A stretch of 64,000 nt of DNA from Corythucha ciliata. Its lineage: Eukaryota > Arthropoda > Insecta > Hemiptera > Tingidae. The position numbers and the translations under genes are program-made. The notes beneath the pieces are model-generated. The model was not told the DNA's origin, searched no databases, and was given only the letters and a program-made list of their open reading frames with translations. The stretch spans positions 8,432,001-8,496,000 of the forward strand of contig CM075943.1 of the NCBI GenBank assembly GCA_038030265.1, given 5' to 3'. Positions 25,406 through 42,140 of this stretch are shown in pieces (the first letter of the stretch is position 1; every line of letters starts with the position of its first letter).

Positions 25406-25456
25406 TCACTTCATTTCAAGAGGAATGTTGTCACGAACGAGTTTTTGCACGCAGTT
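25406..25456 (-). pseudogene. Duplicated start of the Chk1 terminal exon
   Basis: On the minus strand a T-rich tract ending in tatag is followed at 25456 by AACTGCGTGCAAAAACTCGT. This matches the real last exon of Chk1 (AACTGCATGCAAAAACTAGT from 26018) at 18 of 20 bases, and the acceptor context is also similar. It would encode NCVQKLVRDNIPLEMK and then stop, replacing the KA1 domain. It lies 240 bp beyond the Chk1 stop and beyond the likely polyadenylation site (25628-25633). It is either a decayed duplicate or an alternative terminal exon. Confidence 0.5.
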
Positions 25457-25697
25457 CTATAAAATACGGAAAAATATTAATTTTTCGACAGTTGGTGTTC
25501 GTGTGTAAACCTCCTAGTTTTGCGACCCCCTCCTCCCGCCCGAAACAAAACCATTCACGACTCCATGGTGAGGAGAGGATTCTAAATTGACTGTTTTTAG
25601 TACCCCATTAAAACTGGTATAAATATTTTTATTATACAAGGCCCACTTTTCTCAGAAGAGTCAGTAATTTAAATTATTTTCTCACCGTCTACATTGT

Positions 25698-29033
<3,336 letters not shown>

Positions 29034-30839
29034 TGTTCAGTTTTGATGTCAGACAAAACCACATAACGCCTAAAAAAAATAAAATAAAACTTGTTGCAAA
29101 TACAAAAAAAAGCCGAAGCCTCGACTCCTACTGGAGGCGACAAGAGATAGGGAAGACGCCAGGCCTGGGGATAGTGTGGACGTAGTCATGGTTTTAAGCA
29201 ACGTTGGCCAATTTTAGGTGAAGCTGTGGTCGAACTATTCAAAGAAGTACACAAGCGACAACGTAGGCAACTACGGCTACTTATCTAATTTGTATTATTG
29301 TACACCTTGTATATATAACGATGTTACTAACCCTACTACAAATTCGTTTAAATGCTCAGCAACCCTTAAACACTGTTGAATCGGCCCCACGGCTTTGAAA
29401 GTCCTTTCGAGTCGAAAATGGCGCAATCTGATAAATTTGTCCATTATTGTCCCCACGTGCCAAGCAACCTCAGGATGAGGACGGGGAGGCTCCCAAAATG
29501 TTCATAAGTTAGAAATTCTAACTCGCCACTATAAATTACTTGTAGTTATGGCCGGCCTTGGGACATAGGGTGCCTCCGCATGGCTAAGCTAACATCCACA
29601 AATGGTAACCATTTTCATCCAGCGATGTTGTGTAGGCTGAGTTGACAAGTTGTTAGGAATTAACATGGAGAGACGATTTAATTCCTAACAACAAATGGTA
29701 ACAACTTCAAGTCGAGCACAAGACGAAAACTACGGGTGGAAATAGAGAAGAATAAGATAAAATGGGTGAAACTGGTTCGAATTAGTGGTCTCTGTAGCAT
29801 CCCCACAACTTCTCCTCACTTCCACGCAATGTCACAATAAAATTGACAGTTTAAAAACGTAGTTCGGCTCGAAGATTAACCGCACGATTCGTGTGCTTTT
29901 TTCACGTTACATCAAACTCCGATCAAAACCGAAGGGGGGAGGAGCCCCCTTGGCAATGCTCGTGGTGCAACAGGAGGCACCACAAGAGCTTTTGGTGCAC
30001 GAACTCGGGAACGTTTGAAGAATGAGTTTTCCCGGTAATTTAAACAATTTATGCGAAGAAAATCTGCCGACATTCCTGTTGTGTGCTAAATTTGGCTGTT
30101 TTTGTGCCACTTTGTTCCACAGTCCGGGGACTGGTGAGTATCTTAAGCTCGGTCTCCACTTGTACCTTTGCCGTTCCGTACCAGTTTGGCAAGGAACGAC
30201 TTAAAAATTTCATGCCGTATCATTGCAGCGTTCCGCTCCTTATCCCCGTATCATTTGAAGGGTTGGTGAGATACGCGTTCCTTCAGTTTAAAAGGTGATT
30301 TTATCTCAGCAACTTGCTTTGGCCGCCGCTGCTCATCTCTATCTTCACGAGAAGTTTCTGAGTCAAAAAAATATTTCAATCCTGCGAAGAGTGCAGTGGA
30401 AGTAGTTTAATAGGTCCCAAATTATTTTGTATTTTTTGTAATTCTCGATAAATGACAGCACAATTCATTTGACCCAATCCATTTCAATAAGAAAAAACAA
30501 CTAAAAACACAGGGACATGAATAGATCGAGCAATACTGAGGATAGGTCTGATCCGTGGAGAGTGTTACGGAGGAACAAAAAGGAACGGGTCTCGGGGCGA
30601 ACCACGTTTCCACTGCACTATGCGTGTTCCATTCCTTTCCTTTGATGGTTCGGACAAAAACCCACTATACAGCGAGTCGAACCTTCCCAATCCTTTTCCC
30701 TCTCAAATGATAAGGCGCGTGTCAGTTTTAAGCCCAATTTAAAGGTCCAGAGAGGTATGGAACGGGTCAAAAAAATACAAGTAGAAATCGGGCTTTAGGG
30801 CATCATTCGATCCCAATTTTAGCACCCCCTAAATGACCA
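29034..30839. other. Intergenic DNA upstream of Chk1
   Basis: Includes the Chk1 5' flank and a partial copy (about 29249-29336) of the palindromic repeat at 46388-46606. A short hairpin at 29652-29694 has arms ttgttaggaattaa/ttaattcctaacaa. An ATG at 30022 opens a 112-nt frame ending at a GTGAGT donor (30134); I do not recognise its product (MSFPGNLNNLCEENLPTFLL...) and could not find a partner exon. Confidence 0.45.
29249..29336. repeat. Partial copy of the 46.4-kb repeat
   Basis: The stretch from gacaacgtaggcaactacgg through cttatctaatttgtattatt and cacctt to cgatgttactaaccc matches the reverse complement of about 46388-46460. This copy lacks the second arm, so it is a single-armed fragment. 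Confidence 0.7.
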
Positions 30840-31640
30840 TTGCCACGTCAAACGACCGGAGCGGGTGGTCAGTTTTGTTATTTTCAGGGCATGGATTGTC
30901 CATGCAGCAATTATATTGAAGGCACTCATAGTTTGGCCAATTATAGGAGAGTGATTATGATCACTGATTAGCCAGTCAAGCCGAAGAGCGAGAGCAGTCC
31001 GTTCATGCATTCTTGGGGTACGTGTAAACAACAAGGCGGGAAGGTGGAGGGTCGAATGATGATGTCGGATGAAGAAGGCCCCCTGTACGTTGCGAGAATA
31101 ATAATGGTCGGTTTATTGTTTTAAGGTTGCGATAATAGTCAGTTTGGCCATTTTTTAGGCGCGGATACACAGCTTGGTTATTTTAAGGGCATGAATCGTC
31201 AGTTTAGCCATTTATGGAGCGTGAGTAATAGCTTTGCCCTTTTCAGGGCACGAATCGACAGTTGATGCATTTTATTCAAGTCGTGAATCGTCAGTTTTAC
31301 TATTTCCAGAGAAAGAATCGACAGTTTTACCACTTTTTGGATGTAAATTAGTCCCATTTTTCCATTACTAGGGCGCGGACTGTCAGTTTGCCATTTATAG
31401 GCCGTGAATTGCCCAATATGCGTCATTTACAGGGCATGAATTATCGATTCAGATATTTTCAAGACGCGAATCGTCAGTTTTACCAGATTAGGGCTCACGG
31501 GGCATTTTTCAGATTAGCCTTTTTTAAGGCGCCGTGGAGGCCGTTCTGCACCGCGAGTAGTGAATTTAGCCGGTTTTATTGTGGACATAGCCAAGTTTAG
31601 ATACGTTGAGGCTGCCAGTAGTCAGTTAAGCCATTTTTAG
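30840..31640. repeat. Diverged minisatellite, unit about 40-45 bp
   Basis: Phrases of the type 'gcatgaatcgtcagttttgcc' followed by 'atttttagggc' recur about eighteen times in one orientation with many substitutions. The array is not coding; the short frames across it are by-products of the repeat. Confidence 0.65.
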
Positions 31641-34229
31641 TGGTGACTAATAATTCTCGCAAACAGAAGGGCAGCCCATACAAGAGCCTCGAATTCTACG
31701 AGAAAGAGCCTTGGTAGGCCGGCTCTGGGGCGGCGAAAGTCTGTGATAATGCACGGGGCCTGACATTGACAATGAACTTAGAGATGGCCATTGACCACAT
31801 CGCGCGATAGGTGTTTATTTCGTTTCATTTCATTTCTTTATACACTACTCACGACTCGGCGAACACAGGAATCACTGTCAATATGAACACTTTTAAAATC
31901 GAGTAATAATCTAAAAGGCCGGAATAGAGGTGTAACTAGGCAGAAAAAAAGGACATAATAGAGACCATTGTACAAGATTTTGAAGATTATGTTTAAGCAT
32001 TCCTCGAGGGCTTAAAGTCCACGGCCAGCCAAAACAGTCCGAGATTTAATTTTTTGTTTCTCAATGCGGGTGAAGTCACACTCGGACTCTGACCTCTCCT
32101 TTTCTACAGTTGTGCATTCCAGAACACCTGGCGAAAAGGAAGCCCTACCTTAACATTTAAAAGTAGGGAGGGGCCGATAAAAAATACATTGTCTAGGACT
32201 ATCTTGGCTGATTGTGAGACCTTTTAAATGACAGCGATATCTACGTTCCTTGTATTCACCGAAGCTAAAAGGAACGGCAATTTTTTCGCCTCGATCCCCT
32301 AAAAATGTTTTGTTTTTTTGTGCCTGGACATGGCACAAGGAAACAGGGGGGGGGGGGTTTAGACGACTCCTGTACAAGAACGACGAAACATAAGAAGAAT
32401 ATCCTCAGTTACAATCATAACTGCACGAAACAACTTTATCTCAAGAGAGAGAGTTACTTCTTCCATCATTCCAACAAAGCCACCAATTTGACAGGTGCAG
32501 ACTGAAAATACAGGTACAATGAGAGGGGGGGGGCACATATGCACAGGGCAACAAGAATCGTAACGTTCGTGATCAACAATCCACTGGTCGTACAGCACTA
32601 AGCTCGATTTCCGGGCTATAGGTAGAAATGAACTCACTAGTCAGTATGTGACAAAGAGTTTCAAGTTTCAAACGAATGAAATTTAAATTGCGATGTAATA
32701 TTAACATAGGAGATCCAATAAGGTTTGCTGTACTTTTAGTACGAATAAGGGGCGAAGGGCCGATAAGAAAGGATGAACATTCTGATCAGGGACACCCTTG
32801 TCCCGCGGGCTAGAAACACGAGACAAAGGCTTCGTAGTAGCTGAAAATTACTGAAGATGAGAGGAAAATAAATGAACTCATGCAGCAAAGTATAAAATGT
32901 GGGTTGACCATGTTGAACAGATGGCAGATTTAGGACAACCAGAAACGAGAAACACGAGGTGAGGTTAAGGAGCCCCTGAGAAACGAACGTACAAAGAGGA
33001 GGCCACGGAAACAAAAAAAGCAACTCACCTTGTGATATTATGGACAGAATGTTTAAAAATGTAATCATTTCCTCGTTATAGAGGGTTAAACTTTGATGAA
33101 ACTAATTGAAAATGACAAGATTTAAACTCACCCATTCACCGTGTTCAGTGTTCACGCATCCCGTGTATCCAACCCCCTTATGATCGGCGGGGCTTTGGCC
33201 GTTCGATAACACCTTCCCAGCGGGACCTTTTCATTTTTTTTTTCAAACCTCTCAATTTCTAATGACAATAAGGCACGACCGGGGACACTGGAAGGGTTCA
33301 AGATCCAATTTTAAATTATAATCGCGTCGAGCCACCCGTGAGATAATGCGCTACGTTTTCTTCGGGGGGCATCCAAGGATAAGAAAAAGAGGGAAGAAGC
33401 GAGGGGGTTTTTCGCGCGCCCTCTAAAATACAGTAGAAAATGGCCGAACGCAACCCTTCTCGACCATGCCATACCACCACAACCCCTCCCCCCGGATCAA
33501 TCCAGCGGACTGAAAATTTCAATTAAATTTGTGTAGTAGGGGAGGGGGGCGGACGATGGAAAAGTGTAAAGTTCTTACCTGTGGAAGATATCATTGTACG
33601 GGCCTTCAGAGTTTCACGCAAAATTTCCAAATAAATTGTTAGCACTAAGGAGCTATTAACAAGAATTTGACCTAGAAAACTGTGTTATGAACAAAGAATT
33701 CGACTTTTCCAGTTCTAACCAAGGGAACAACTTAAAATGCAATGACTGAGCCTTTTACTACTACTAGTGACCCAATGAGAGGCGAAGTCCACAAAAAATC
33801 CCCTTCTTCGACTCTCCGACTGCTTGCTTGTCCGGAGAAGACAAGAAGACCCCACCGCCGCAGGCTTGTCACACCACATACAGTACGGAGCAACTACACG
33901 CACGCAGTGTCCCCACCCCTATACCCCCCAAACGACTGCTATCAAACCGTGGCAAGTGCGCGTTTTTCACTGTTGAGGTGTGAAAATTCGAAATATGAGG
34001 TAGTAGAAAGTGCTAATAGAAATTAAATTGAAGATTGGCCGGAGGAGTCACGGTGAGTTAAATTTGTTAAAAGTAGAGTTCAGAACCATCAAATCAAGTG
34101 GAAAAGGAGTGGCTCAAGCCCAAATACCGACAAGTACTTGGATGTCAGCGGCGTCACCCAACTGGCGGACCAACACCCTATCGGGGCCCGGGGCGGATAA
34201 ATCTATGAGGCTCCTTGAAATATAATTTG
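31641..34229. other. Intergenic DNA, no gene recognised
   Basis: AT-rich sequence with G/C runs at about 32346-32357 and 32524-32532. Several open frames of 60-110 residues were inspected; none resembles a known family, and their composition looks random. A hidden small gene or non-coding RNA cannot be excluded by reading alone. Confidence 0.35.
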
Positions 34230-34249
34230 TACGTAGCGCTATACTATGG

Positions 34250-34846
34250 CTTTTCCCTTATTTTAGCCACGAATTAGCGCTATTTATACATGCTATTAGC
34301 GCTTTAGTGCTCAGTTTAAGCCGCAAATTGAATATTTTCTCAATTTTAGCCGTGAATTAAGCATTTTTTATCAATTTTAGCCACGATTTGGCGTTTTTAG
34401 GAGAGAGCTTGGAGAGCGTTTTTTTTAATTTTAGCCACGCTAACTAGTGATTTTTCCAAAATTAGCACTTTTTTTACATTTTATCCCTGCATTGACAATT
34501 TTTTTTTTTCATTTTTAGCTTTGGATTAACGTTTTTTCTCAATTTTGAGCGAGATATAAGTTGCCTTCAATTTTAATTGTGGACACAAACTTAAATTTGT
34601 CTCAATTTTAGCCCCGAATTAGCGCTATTCCTCAATTTTATCGGCAAATTAGCATTTTTATTTTACGAGTTAGAGTTTCAAAAAAATCCACAAATTGGCG
34701 TTTTCCTCAGTGATTTAGCGCATTTCTCAACTTAAGCAACCTATAAATTTAGCGTTTTTCATCATTTTATAGCCACAAATAAATAATCCTGTTCAGAAGC
34801 CGCAAAATGACGTATTTTTAATATTATAGGCGCAATTTGACATTGT
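34250..34846. repeat. Minisatellite array, forward orientation (left of hAT)
   Basis: A unit of about 32 bp with consensus near 'ttctcaattttagccacgaattagcgc' recurs with many changes. The same orientation resumes at about 38110-39190, on the other side of the hAT and foldback elements, so the two blocks were once a single array. Confidence 0.7.
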
Positions 34847-34854
34847 CCTACAGG

Positions 34855-37550
34855 CAGGGGTGGGCAAATTACAGCTTTTTGAGTAATTAATTACAAATTA
34901 CAAATTACTTCCAAAAAATCGGATTAATTACAAATTACCAATTACTTTTCACTTCCACGCATAATTACAAATTACAATTACTGTAATTGAATTACTTCTT
35001 CAATTACCAATTACCCAAGAGCTGGATTTGTGGAACACGCAAGCATCTTGCTCTTGTTCACTGTCATTTTTTTAGTGCGTCCAGCCAACAATCGAACGTC
35101 AGAACAGATCTTTGAGATAGGAAGCAGGAACAGCATAGCCCCAAGATGCCAAACGCGTCGCATGAGTAGAGTTGCGAAATGTCCGGGGTCAAATTTGATA
35201 ATTCGGCTAATTTTGCCCCACATCCCAGCCTGCGAACTGTCACGGAGAACCCCAGATAGTCTTGGTTTGCTAATTTGGCTAATTCGCTAATGGCTGATTC
35301 GTGGTCTCGCGATGCAACGTCCAGACTAAAATTAAGAAAAAAATCGCTGATTCCCGGTACATGGAGGCCATTCTACGAATAAATTGTGAAAATCAACGCA
35401 AAAAGTTTTGTGGAAAGTTGAGAAAACACGCTATAATACTGACAAATAAAAGACGCTTTCAGGTTAAAATTGGCCAAAAATGGCACATTTACAACTGAAA
35501 TGGCGTAAAATCGCCCATTCGCGTATGAAAAAGGGAATAGGATGCTGAATAGACGCAAAATTAGCACAAAACGCTATTTCACACTGAAATTGAGAAAAAT
35601 CGCTAATTTGCAATTTGCAGATATATGTAGAGTTATGGAAAAACGTTAATTCGCGGATACAAAATGAACAAAACCACTAATTCGCGGCAAAAATTGAAAA
35701 AATCACCAATTAGCGCAGCTAAAATTAAGAAAAACGTTAATTTTCAGTTCAAATTGGGGGAAAAGTGCTAATTCTCAGTTAAAAATGGGAAAAATTGTTA
35801 ATTTGCAGCTTAAATTGAGTCAAATGCCGATTCTTGGCAAAAATTGACGAAATTCAGTAGATAATGCATGGAGATGCTACCACGCTGCTAAAATTTAGAA
35901 AAAGCGAAAATTCGCTTAAAATTGAGATACATCAATAATTCACGAATTAAGTGTCGTGAAATTTATAATTTAAAAATGATGATTTTTTGACAGAAAATTA
36001 TGGATAGATGTACATTTTTTGGTTTGAAAAAAAAATTTACATTTATAATTTAAATTCGTACCTTCTGAAGGAATTTTTGTGGCTAAAATCAGAAAAATGG
36101 CAAATTCATGCATGGCTATAGTACAATGTTAAAAATTACGCTAATTCACGGCTAGAACTGAAAAGAAGCAATAATCTAAATCTATAAAAGTTTTATAAAA
36201 CTGCTAATGCGGTGGTATAATGTGAAAACCCGCTAATTTTCGGGTAATATTCAGAAAATAAAATAATCAGCCTGGTCAAAATTAAGAGAAAGGTTAATTT
36301 TAAGCCTAAAAATTGAGAAAATTGCTAATTCGCGGCTAAGAATGGAAAAAATCGCCAATTTACAGCTGAAATTGCGCCAGACGCCAATTTGAGACTGAAA
36401 TTGTGAAAATTCGCTAATTCACAGGTTTGAAACGCCACGACACGTCGCCGCTACAATTTAAAAAAAGCGCTAATTAGCGGTTGAAATTGACAAAAATTCT
36501 TATTTGCACCAAAAACTGAATATACGCCAATTTGCGGATTGTGAAGGCAGCTTTTCAGGCTGAAATTGAAAAAAAAAAAAAAGCCAATTTGTGGCAATAG
36601 GTGAAGAAACCGCTAATTCCTGAGTAAACTGAGAATTGCGTACATATGGTGAAAGAAAAACATCGTAATTCGTGAAAAGTCCCCCTATTTTGCGGCTAAT
36701 ATTGAGGAAAACACTAAAGAAAATCGTTAATTTCCAGCTGAAACTGAGAAAAGTGCTAATCCCCTGGTAAAAAGATTAAAAAATCGGTAATCTGCTGCTG
36801 AAATTGAGGAAAACGTGGATAACTAAGAAACATCGCTCTCAGGATAAAAACGAAACTTTGCTGCTAAAGTTGAGAAACTGCGCAAATTCATGGCTATGGA
36901 AAGGGGTGGGGAAAAACCGCTAATCTGCGGCTGAAATTGAGAAGTACGATACACTCAGCCAAAATTGAGAAAAGCGCTAATTTGCGGGTAGAGTCCAAAA
37001 ATCGCCCTTAACTGTGAGATTGAGGTTATGATGGGGCCAGCAAGGTGTCCAGATTCAAGAGTGCGCTGGCTGGGTGGAATGATGACTAAAATGTGAAATT
37101 ACCCGCCTCCTTTCAACATTACGAGATTTCAATCTGATCCTCCCCCCCCCCCCAAGACAAATTCCTACTTACGCCACTGGTTTGGGGTTTCGATCTTTGA
37201 AACTTTTGTACCGTTTTTCTCAAATTTCAAATTGGCAACCCTACGCTCGAGGATATCGCTCGTGTCATAATTGCTTTAACTCTTTTTTTTCAGAGAATTT
37301 CATGCAAAAACTCCTCCAAAAGCTCCATGTAAGGCGAGAAATAGTACCCGCTGAGTTTTCGAAGTAATATTGGCTCTGAAGATGGCAATGTAATTGGTAA
37401 TTGTTAATTACAAATTACTTCGAAAAAGTGCTTTTAATTACAAATTATCAATTACAATGGCGTGTTGTTATCAATTACAAATTACCAATTACTAATTGTA
37501 ATTGAATTACGTAATTCAATTACATGTAATTCAATTACTGCCCAGCCCTG
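34855..37550. mobile_element. hAT-type DNA transposon, non-autonomous, 2696 bp
   Basis: The termini are caggggtgggca at the left and tgcccagccctg at the right, a short imperfect inverted repeat typical of hAT elements. Both ends carry dense subterminal 'aattacaaattac' repeats. The 8-bp sequence cctacagg flanks the element directly on both sides (34847-34854 and 37551-37558), the target duplication length expected for hAT. No transposase frame is present. The interior from about 35560 to 37015 is a minisatellite. Confidence 0.85.
35560..37015. repeat. Minisatellite inside the hAT element, reverse orientation
   Basis: Units of about 32 bp with consensus near 'gctaattcgcggctaaaattgag' recur some forty times with strong divergence. 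The sequence is the reverse complement of the unit in the flanking arrays (34250-34846 and 38110-39190). Confidence 0.7.
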
Positions 37551-37554
37551 CCTA

Positions 37555-38097
37555 CAGGGTGTACAAAAAGCGACTGGGCAGAGGAAAACCAGTGAAGGGG
37601 CAACTCATTTCTGATCGAAATGACTATTTGCACTTTTTCGAAATTCCGCTTTGTTTCCGAGATACAGCTTGCTGCACACGCAATAATTGTTGCAATGGCA
37701 AAATTGATGAGCCCATTGGAAAGATCACAAAATTTTCTATTTAAAGAGCATATTTTTATCCAGATCAGACGACATCTACTACGTTTTGAATTAGCTTGTT
37801 AGCTAGTTAGTTAGTTGTATTGGTGATGTGGTCAGAAAATTACGTTTTTTCGGCAATAAGCTGATTCAAAGCGTAGGAAATGTCGTCTGAACTGGATAAA
37901 AATAGGCTCTTTAAATAAATTGTTTGCCATTGCAACAATTATTGCGTGTGCAACAAGCTGTTTCTGCAAAAAACGGAAAATGGCGGGTATCTCGGAAACA
38001 AAGCAGAATTTCGGAAAAGTGCAAATAGTAATTTCGATCAGACATGAGTTGCCCCTTCACTGGTTTTTCTCTGTCCAGTCACTTTTTGTACACCCTG
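37555..38097. mobile_element. Foldback element with CAGGGTGTACAAAAAG ends
   Basis: The ends are cagggtgtacaaaaag and ctttttgtacaccctg. The inverted arms run to about 37800 and resume at about 37856, so nearly the whole 543 bp is a palindrome. TA lies on both sides, suggesting a Tc1/mariner-like two-base target. The hAT element at 34855-37550 is inserted four bases inside its left end; the displaced TACAGG is at 34849-34854. Confidence 0.8.
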
Positions 38098-38109
38098 TAT
38101 ATTTCACTC

Positions 38110-39190
38110 GCGAATTTGACGACACTTTATCTGCACATTTCAGCTGCTTACCAATATTTATCGTTCCATTTTTAGCAGGGAATTAGCACTTTTTTTCATT
38201 TGAGCTGAAAATTAGCGTTTCTCTTGATTTTAGCCGCGCTAATTAATGATTTCCCAAAATCCGCAAATTTGCCGAGGTTTACATAATTTAACCCCACAAT
38301 AACAATTTTATGTGTGTAATTTTTACCTATATGGATTAGCGTTTTTTCTCGCACTTTTATATCCACAAATAAGTTGCCTTCAGAAGCCGAGATTTGGCGT
38401 ATTTTCAATTCTAAACAAAAACTAAAAATTTGTCTCTAATTTAGCCTCGAATATACATATAGCGGTTTTTTTCCCCCCATTTTCGCAGGGTATTAGCCCG
38501 TTTTCTCAATTTTCGCCACAATTTGGCGTTTTCCGCCATTTTCAGCTGTGAATTAGCATTTTTTCTCTATTTGAGCTTATAATTAAAGTTTTTCTTAATT
38601 TTAGCCGCGTTAAAAATTATTGATTTTCTCAATATTAGTCGTGAATTAGCGTGGTTTTGGTGATTTTTTTTTTTACACTTAAGCAATTTTTTCAATTTTA
38701 GCTATCGATTAGCACTTTTTCTCGAAATATCCTTCTGAAGCTACGGATTGACGTTTTCTCAACTTTGGCCGCGAATTAGTGTTTTTTTTCAATTTCATCG
38801 ATAAATTAAGCGATTTTTTTCAATTTTAGCCCCGATTTTTTTCCACTTGTATAGCCTCGATTAGCGCATTTCTCTAATTTTAGCCGTGGGCTTGGCTCAA
38901 AAATTGCATATTGCGTTTTTTTTTTTACATTTGCCTCTTTATGCACCGGGAATTAGCGATTTGTTGCATAGAAAAGCCACGAATGAGCGCTTTTTCGCAC
39001 GTTTAGCCACGAATATTAGCGCTTTTCTTGCGAGATCGGCAAATTAGAGCGCTTTCTCAATTTTATCCGCTCAATAAGGACCTTAAGAAACTTGATGGGG
39101 ATCAGCGTATTATATTTTCTCGATTATAACCACAAAATTAACCTCTAGAATAAGGCGCGAATTTGCTCAATTTGAGCCATCAGAATAGCG
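38110..39190. repeat. Minisatellite array, forward orientation (right of foldback)
   Basis: Continuation of the array at 34250-34846, with units such as 'caattttagccgcgaattagcg' about every 30-36 bp. No frame or gene was recognised. Confidence 0.7.
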
Positions 39191-40889
39191 CTTTTGTGGT
39201 TCATCATTGGATATTCACCCACACTATTTTCTGATCACCAGCAAAATTTATTCTCCAGCTCACGTGGACTCGAAATCGTCGAAAAGAGCCAAATTGCTGA
39301 CCGATGTGTTTCGCACGTACCTATATCCATGAACGTGGAACCTAAAAATTCTAATTTTTCCGACCTTTAAGCTTTTCGTGGGCCCCCTCTATCGCGACTG
39401 CAGCGGTACGCTACAGCGTTCCCCAGTGCCAAAAAAGGGAGAGTTTCGCAATTTTCTTGACTCCTGTGTGAACAGGCCAGCCAGCATCGAGGATCATCCT
39501 TGGACTTCTCAGTGCTGTCTCGACTACGTCGTACTGGTGCAACAGCTGGAAGTCATAATCTGGTCTGGAGCATTGAGCTCGTACTAAAAGCTGGCTCCGG
39601 TCAAAATAAACGTCAAGTTGCCTCTTCATCAACCATAGTAGGGTGGTGGGAAGGCAGGAATATAAGCGTTTAGCTTGAATTTCGAGTCAAGCTTCCGGCA
39701 GGCACCAGTGGCAGGGGGGATATTAAGGCGTCCTTACATCTGAGATTTTTAAAGTTTGCATGAAAAGGCGGCTTTAAGGTCGATTCACACACATCAGTGC
39801 CATGAACGGGATGTGCCCCGTCGGGCAAATAAAATATTATTCTCAATGGAAATTGAAGAGTCGTCCCTGAAACGTGCCGGATATGTGTAAACGAGCCTCT
39901 CAATTCCCATATGAGAATAATATTTTACGTCCCGTTCACGGCACTGATGTGTGTGAATAGACCTTTACTCGGTCTGAGAACTCTAGCGCGAGTTATGGGC
40001 TGGTCCGCAGAATTCGACACGGCCCAGAACGGGGGAGGAGGTCAGAAAATTACCGGATCGTAGCCAAATTTTGATTGGTTGTACTACCACAGAAGCAGAG
40101 TCCAAATACAGAATAGAGAAGCAGTTCAACGCGAATGGGTTCGTCCGCAAAATTCACTTGGTTTGGCCCGCATGTTAGGAGAACCCAGATTCCCTCACTG
40201 TTCAACCTGGAGTGTGTGCCTCCCAAGCTTCTTTCGATTAAAGCCAAAGTAGGAAACCTTCTGAAACCAGTCGTTCCAGCCCATTCACATAAGCTTCTGG
40301 GCCAAAATAAATAACACAATTTAATCTGAAGGCCTGCTCACAGAATAGCCCAATCCTATGTAAAGACCTTTCCACCCAAACAACGTGTAGACGAGCCTTT
40401 GCCTCCCCTCCCCCCGAGCCATTAAGGGTATGTTTAAAGAGGAGAGCTGCGAGGGGAGCATAGCAGAAAAAAGTTTCATATTGGTTTCCTGTGGAAATGT
40501 TTGTGTCGAAGCTGCGTCACCCTATCACCTGAACAGCCTAGAGGGACTTTCCTCGTAGCTCTTTTCTTTACTCACCGCTCCTATATAAACATATCCTAAC
40601 ACAATTACGATAGGGAGAAAAAGTTGTTCAACACTTATAAGCTTTATAAGCGCGAAACAGTTTATTCGAGTGGAATACAGAGAAAAAAGACAGCCTAGGC
40701 AAAAGGACGCTATCGTAAGAATGAAAACGTTCCTCTGCAAACCATTAAATTTTTATTGAATGATTTGTATATTTATGTCCTCGATGAGTCGGTGGTGAAA
40801 TTTACTTGAGTGTTGGCTGTGAATGTTAGTGCCACCGACCCCTCATCCTCATCTCCGCAACAAAAAAAAAAAGGGTGAAAAAAAAGGGT
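39191..40889. other. Intergenic DNA with a TTA-flanked MITE
   Basis: Holds the 188-bp MITE at 39777-39964 and a 25-bp phrase at 39991-40015 that recurs exactly at 63784-63808. The L40 polyadenylation signal (minus strand AATAAA at 40752-40757) also lies here. No additional exon was recognised. Confidence 0.5.
39777..39964. mobile_element. 188-bp MITE with AGGTCGATTCACACACATC end, TTA target site
   Basis: The left end aggtcgattcacacacatca and right end tgatgtgtgtgaatagacct are complementary apart from one base. Inner stretches (aatattattctca and tgagaataatatt) also pair. TTA lies immediately outside both ends (39774-39776 and 39965-39967), consistent with a PIF/Harbinger-mobilised MITE. Confidence 0.75.

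Positions 40890-42140
<1,251 letters not shown>

Noticed and set aside
35011..35567. Frames inside the hAT element as a possible transposase
   Set aside because: They are under 90 residues, lack hAT dimerisation or catalytic motifs, and lie next to the minisatellite; the element appears non-autonomous.
35560..37015. Regular repeats that could suggest a CRISPR-like array
   Set aside because: The genome is eukaryotic, the units are contiguous and diverged, and there are no unique spacers or cas genes.
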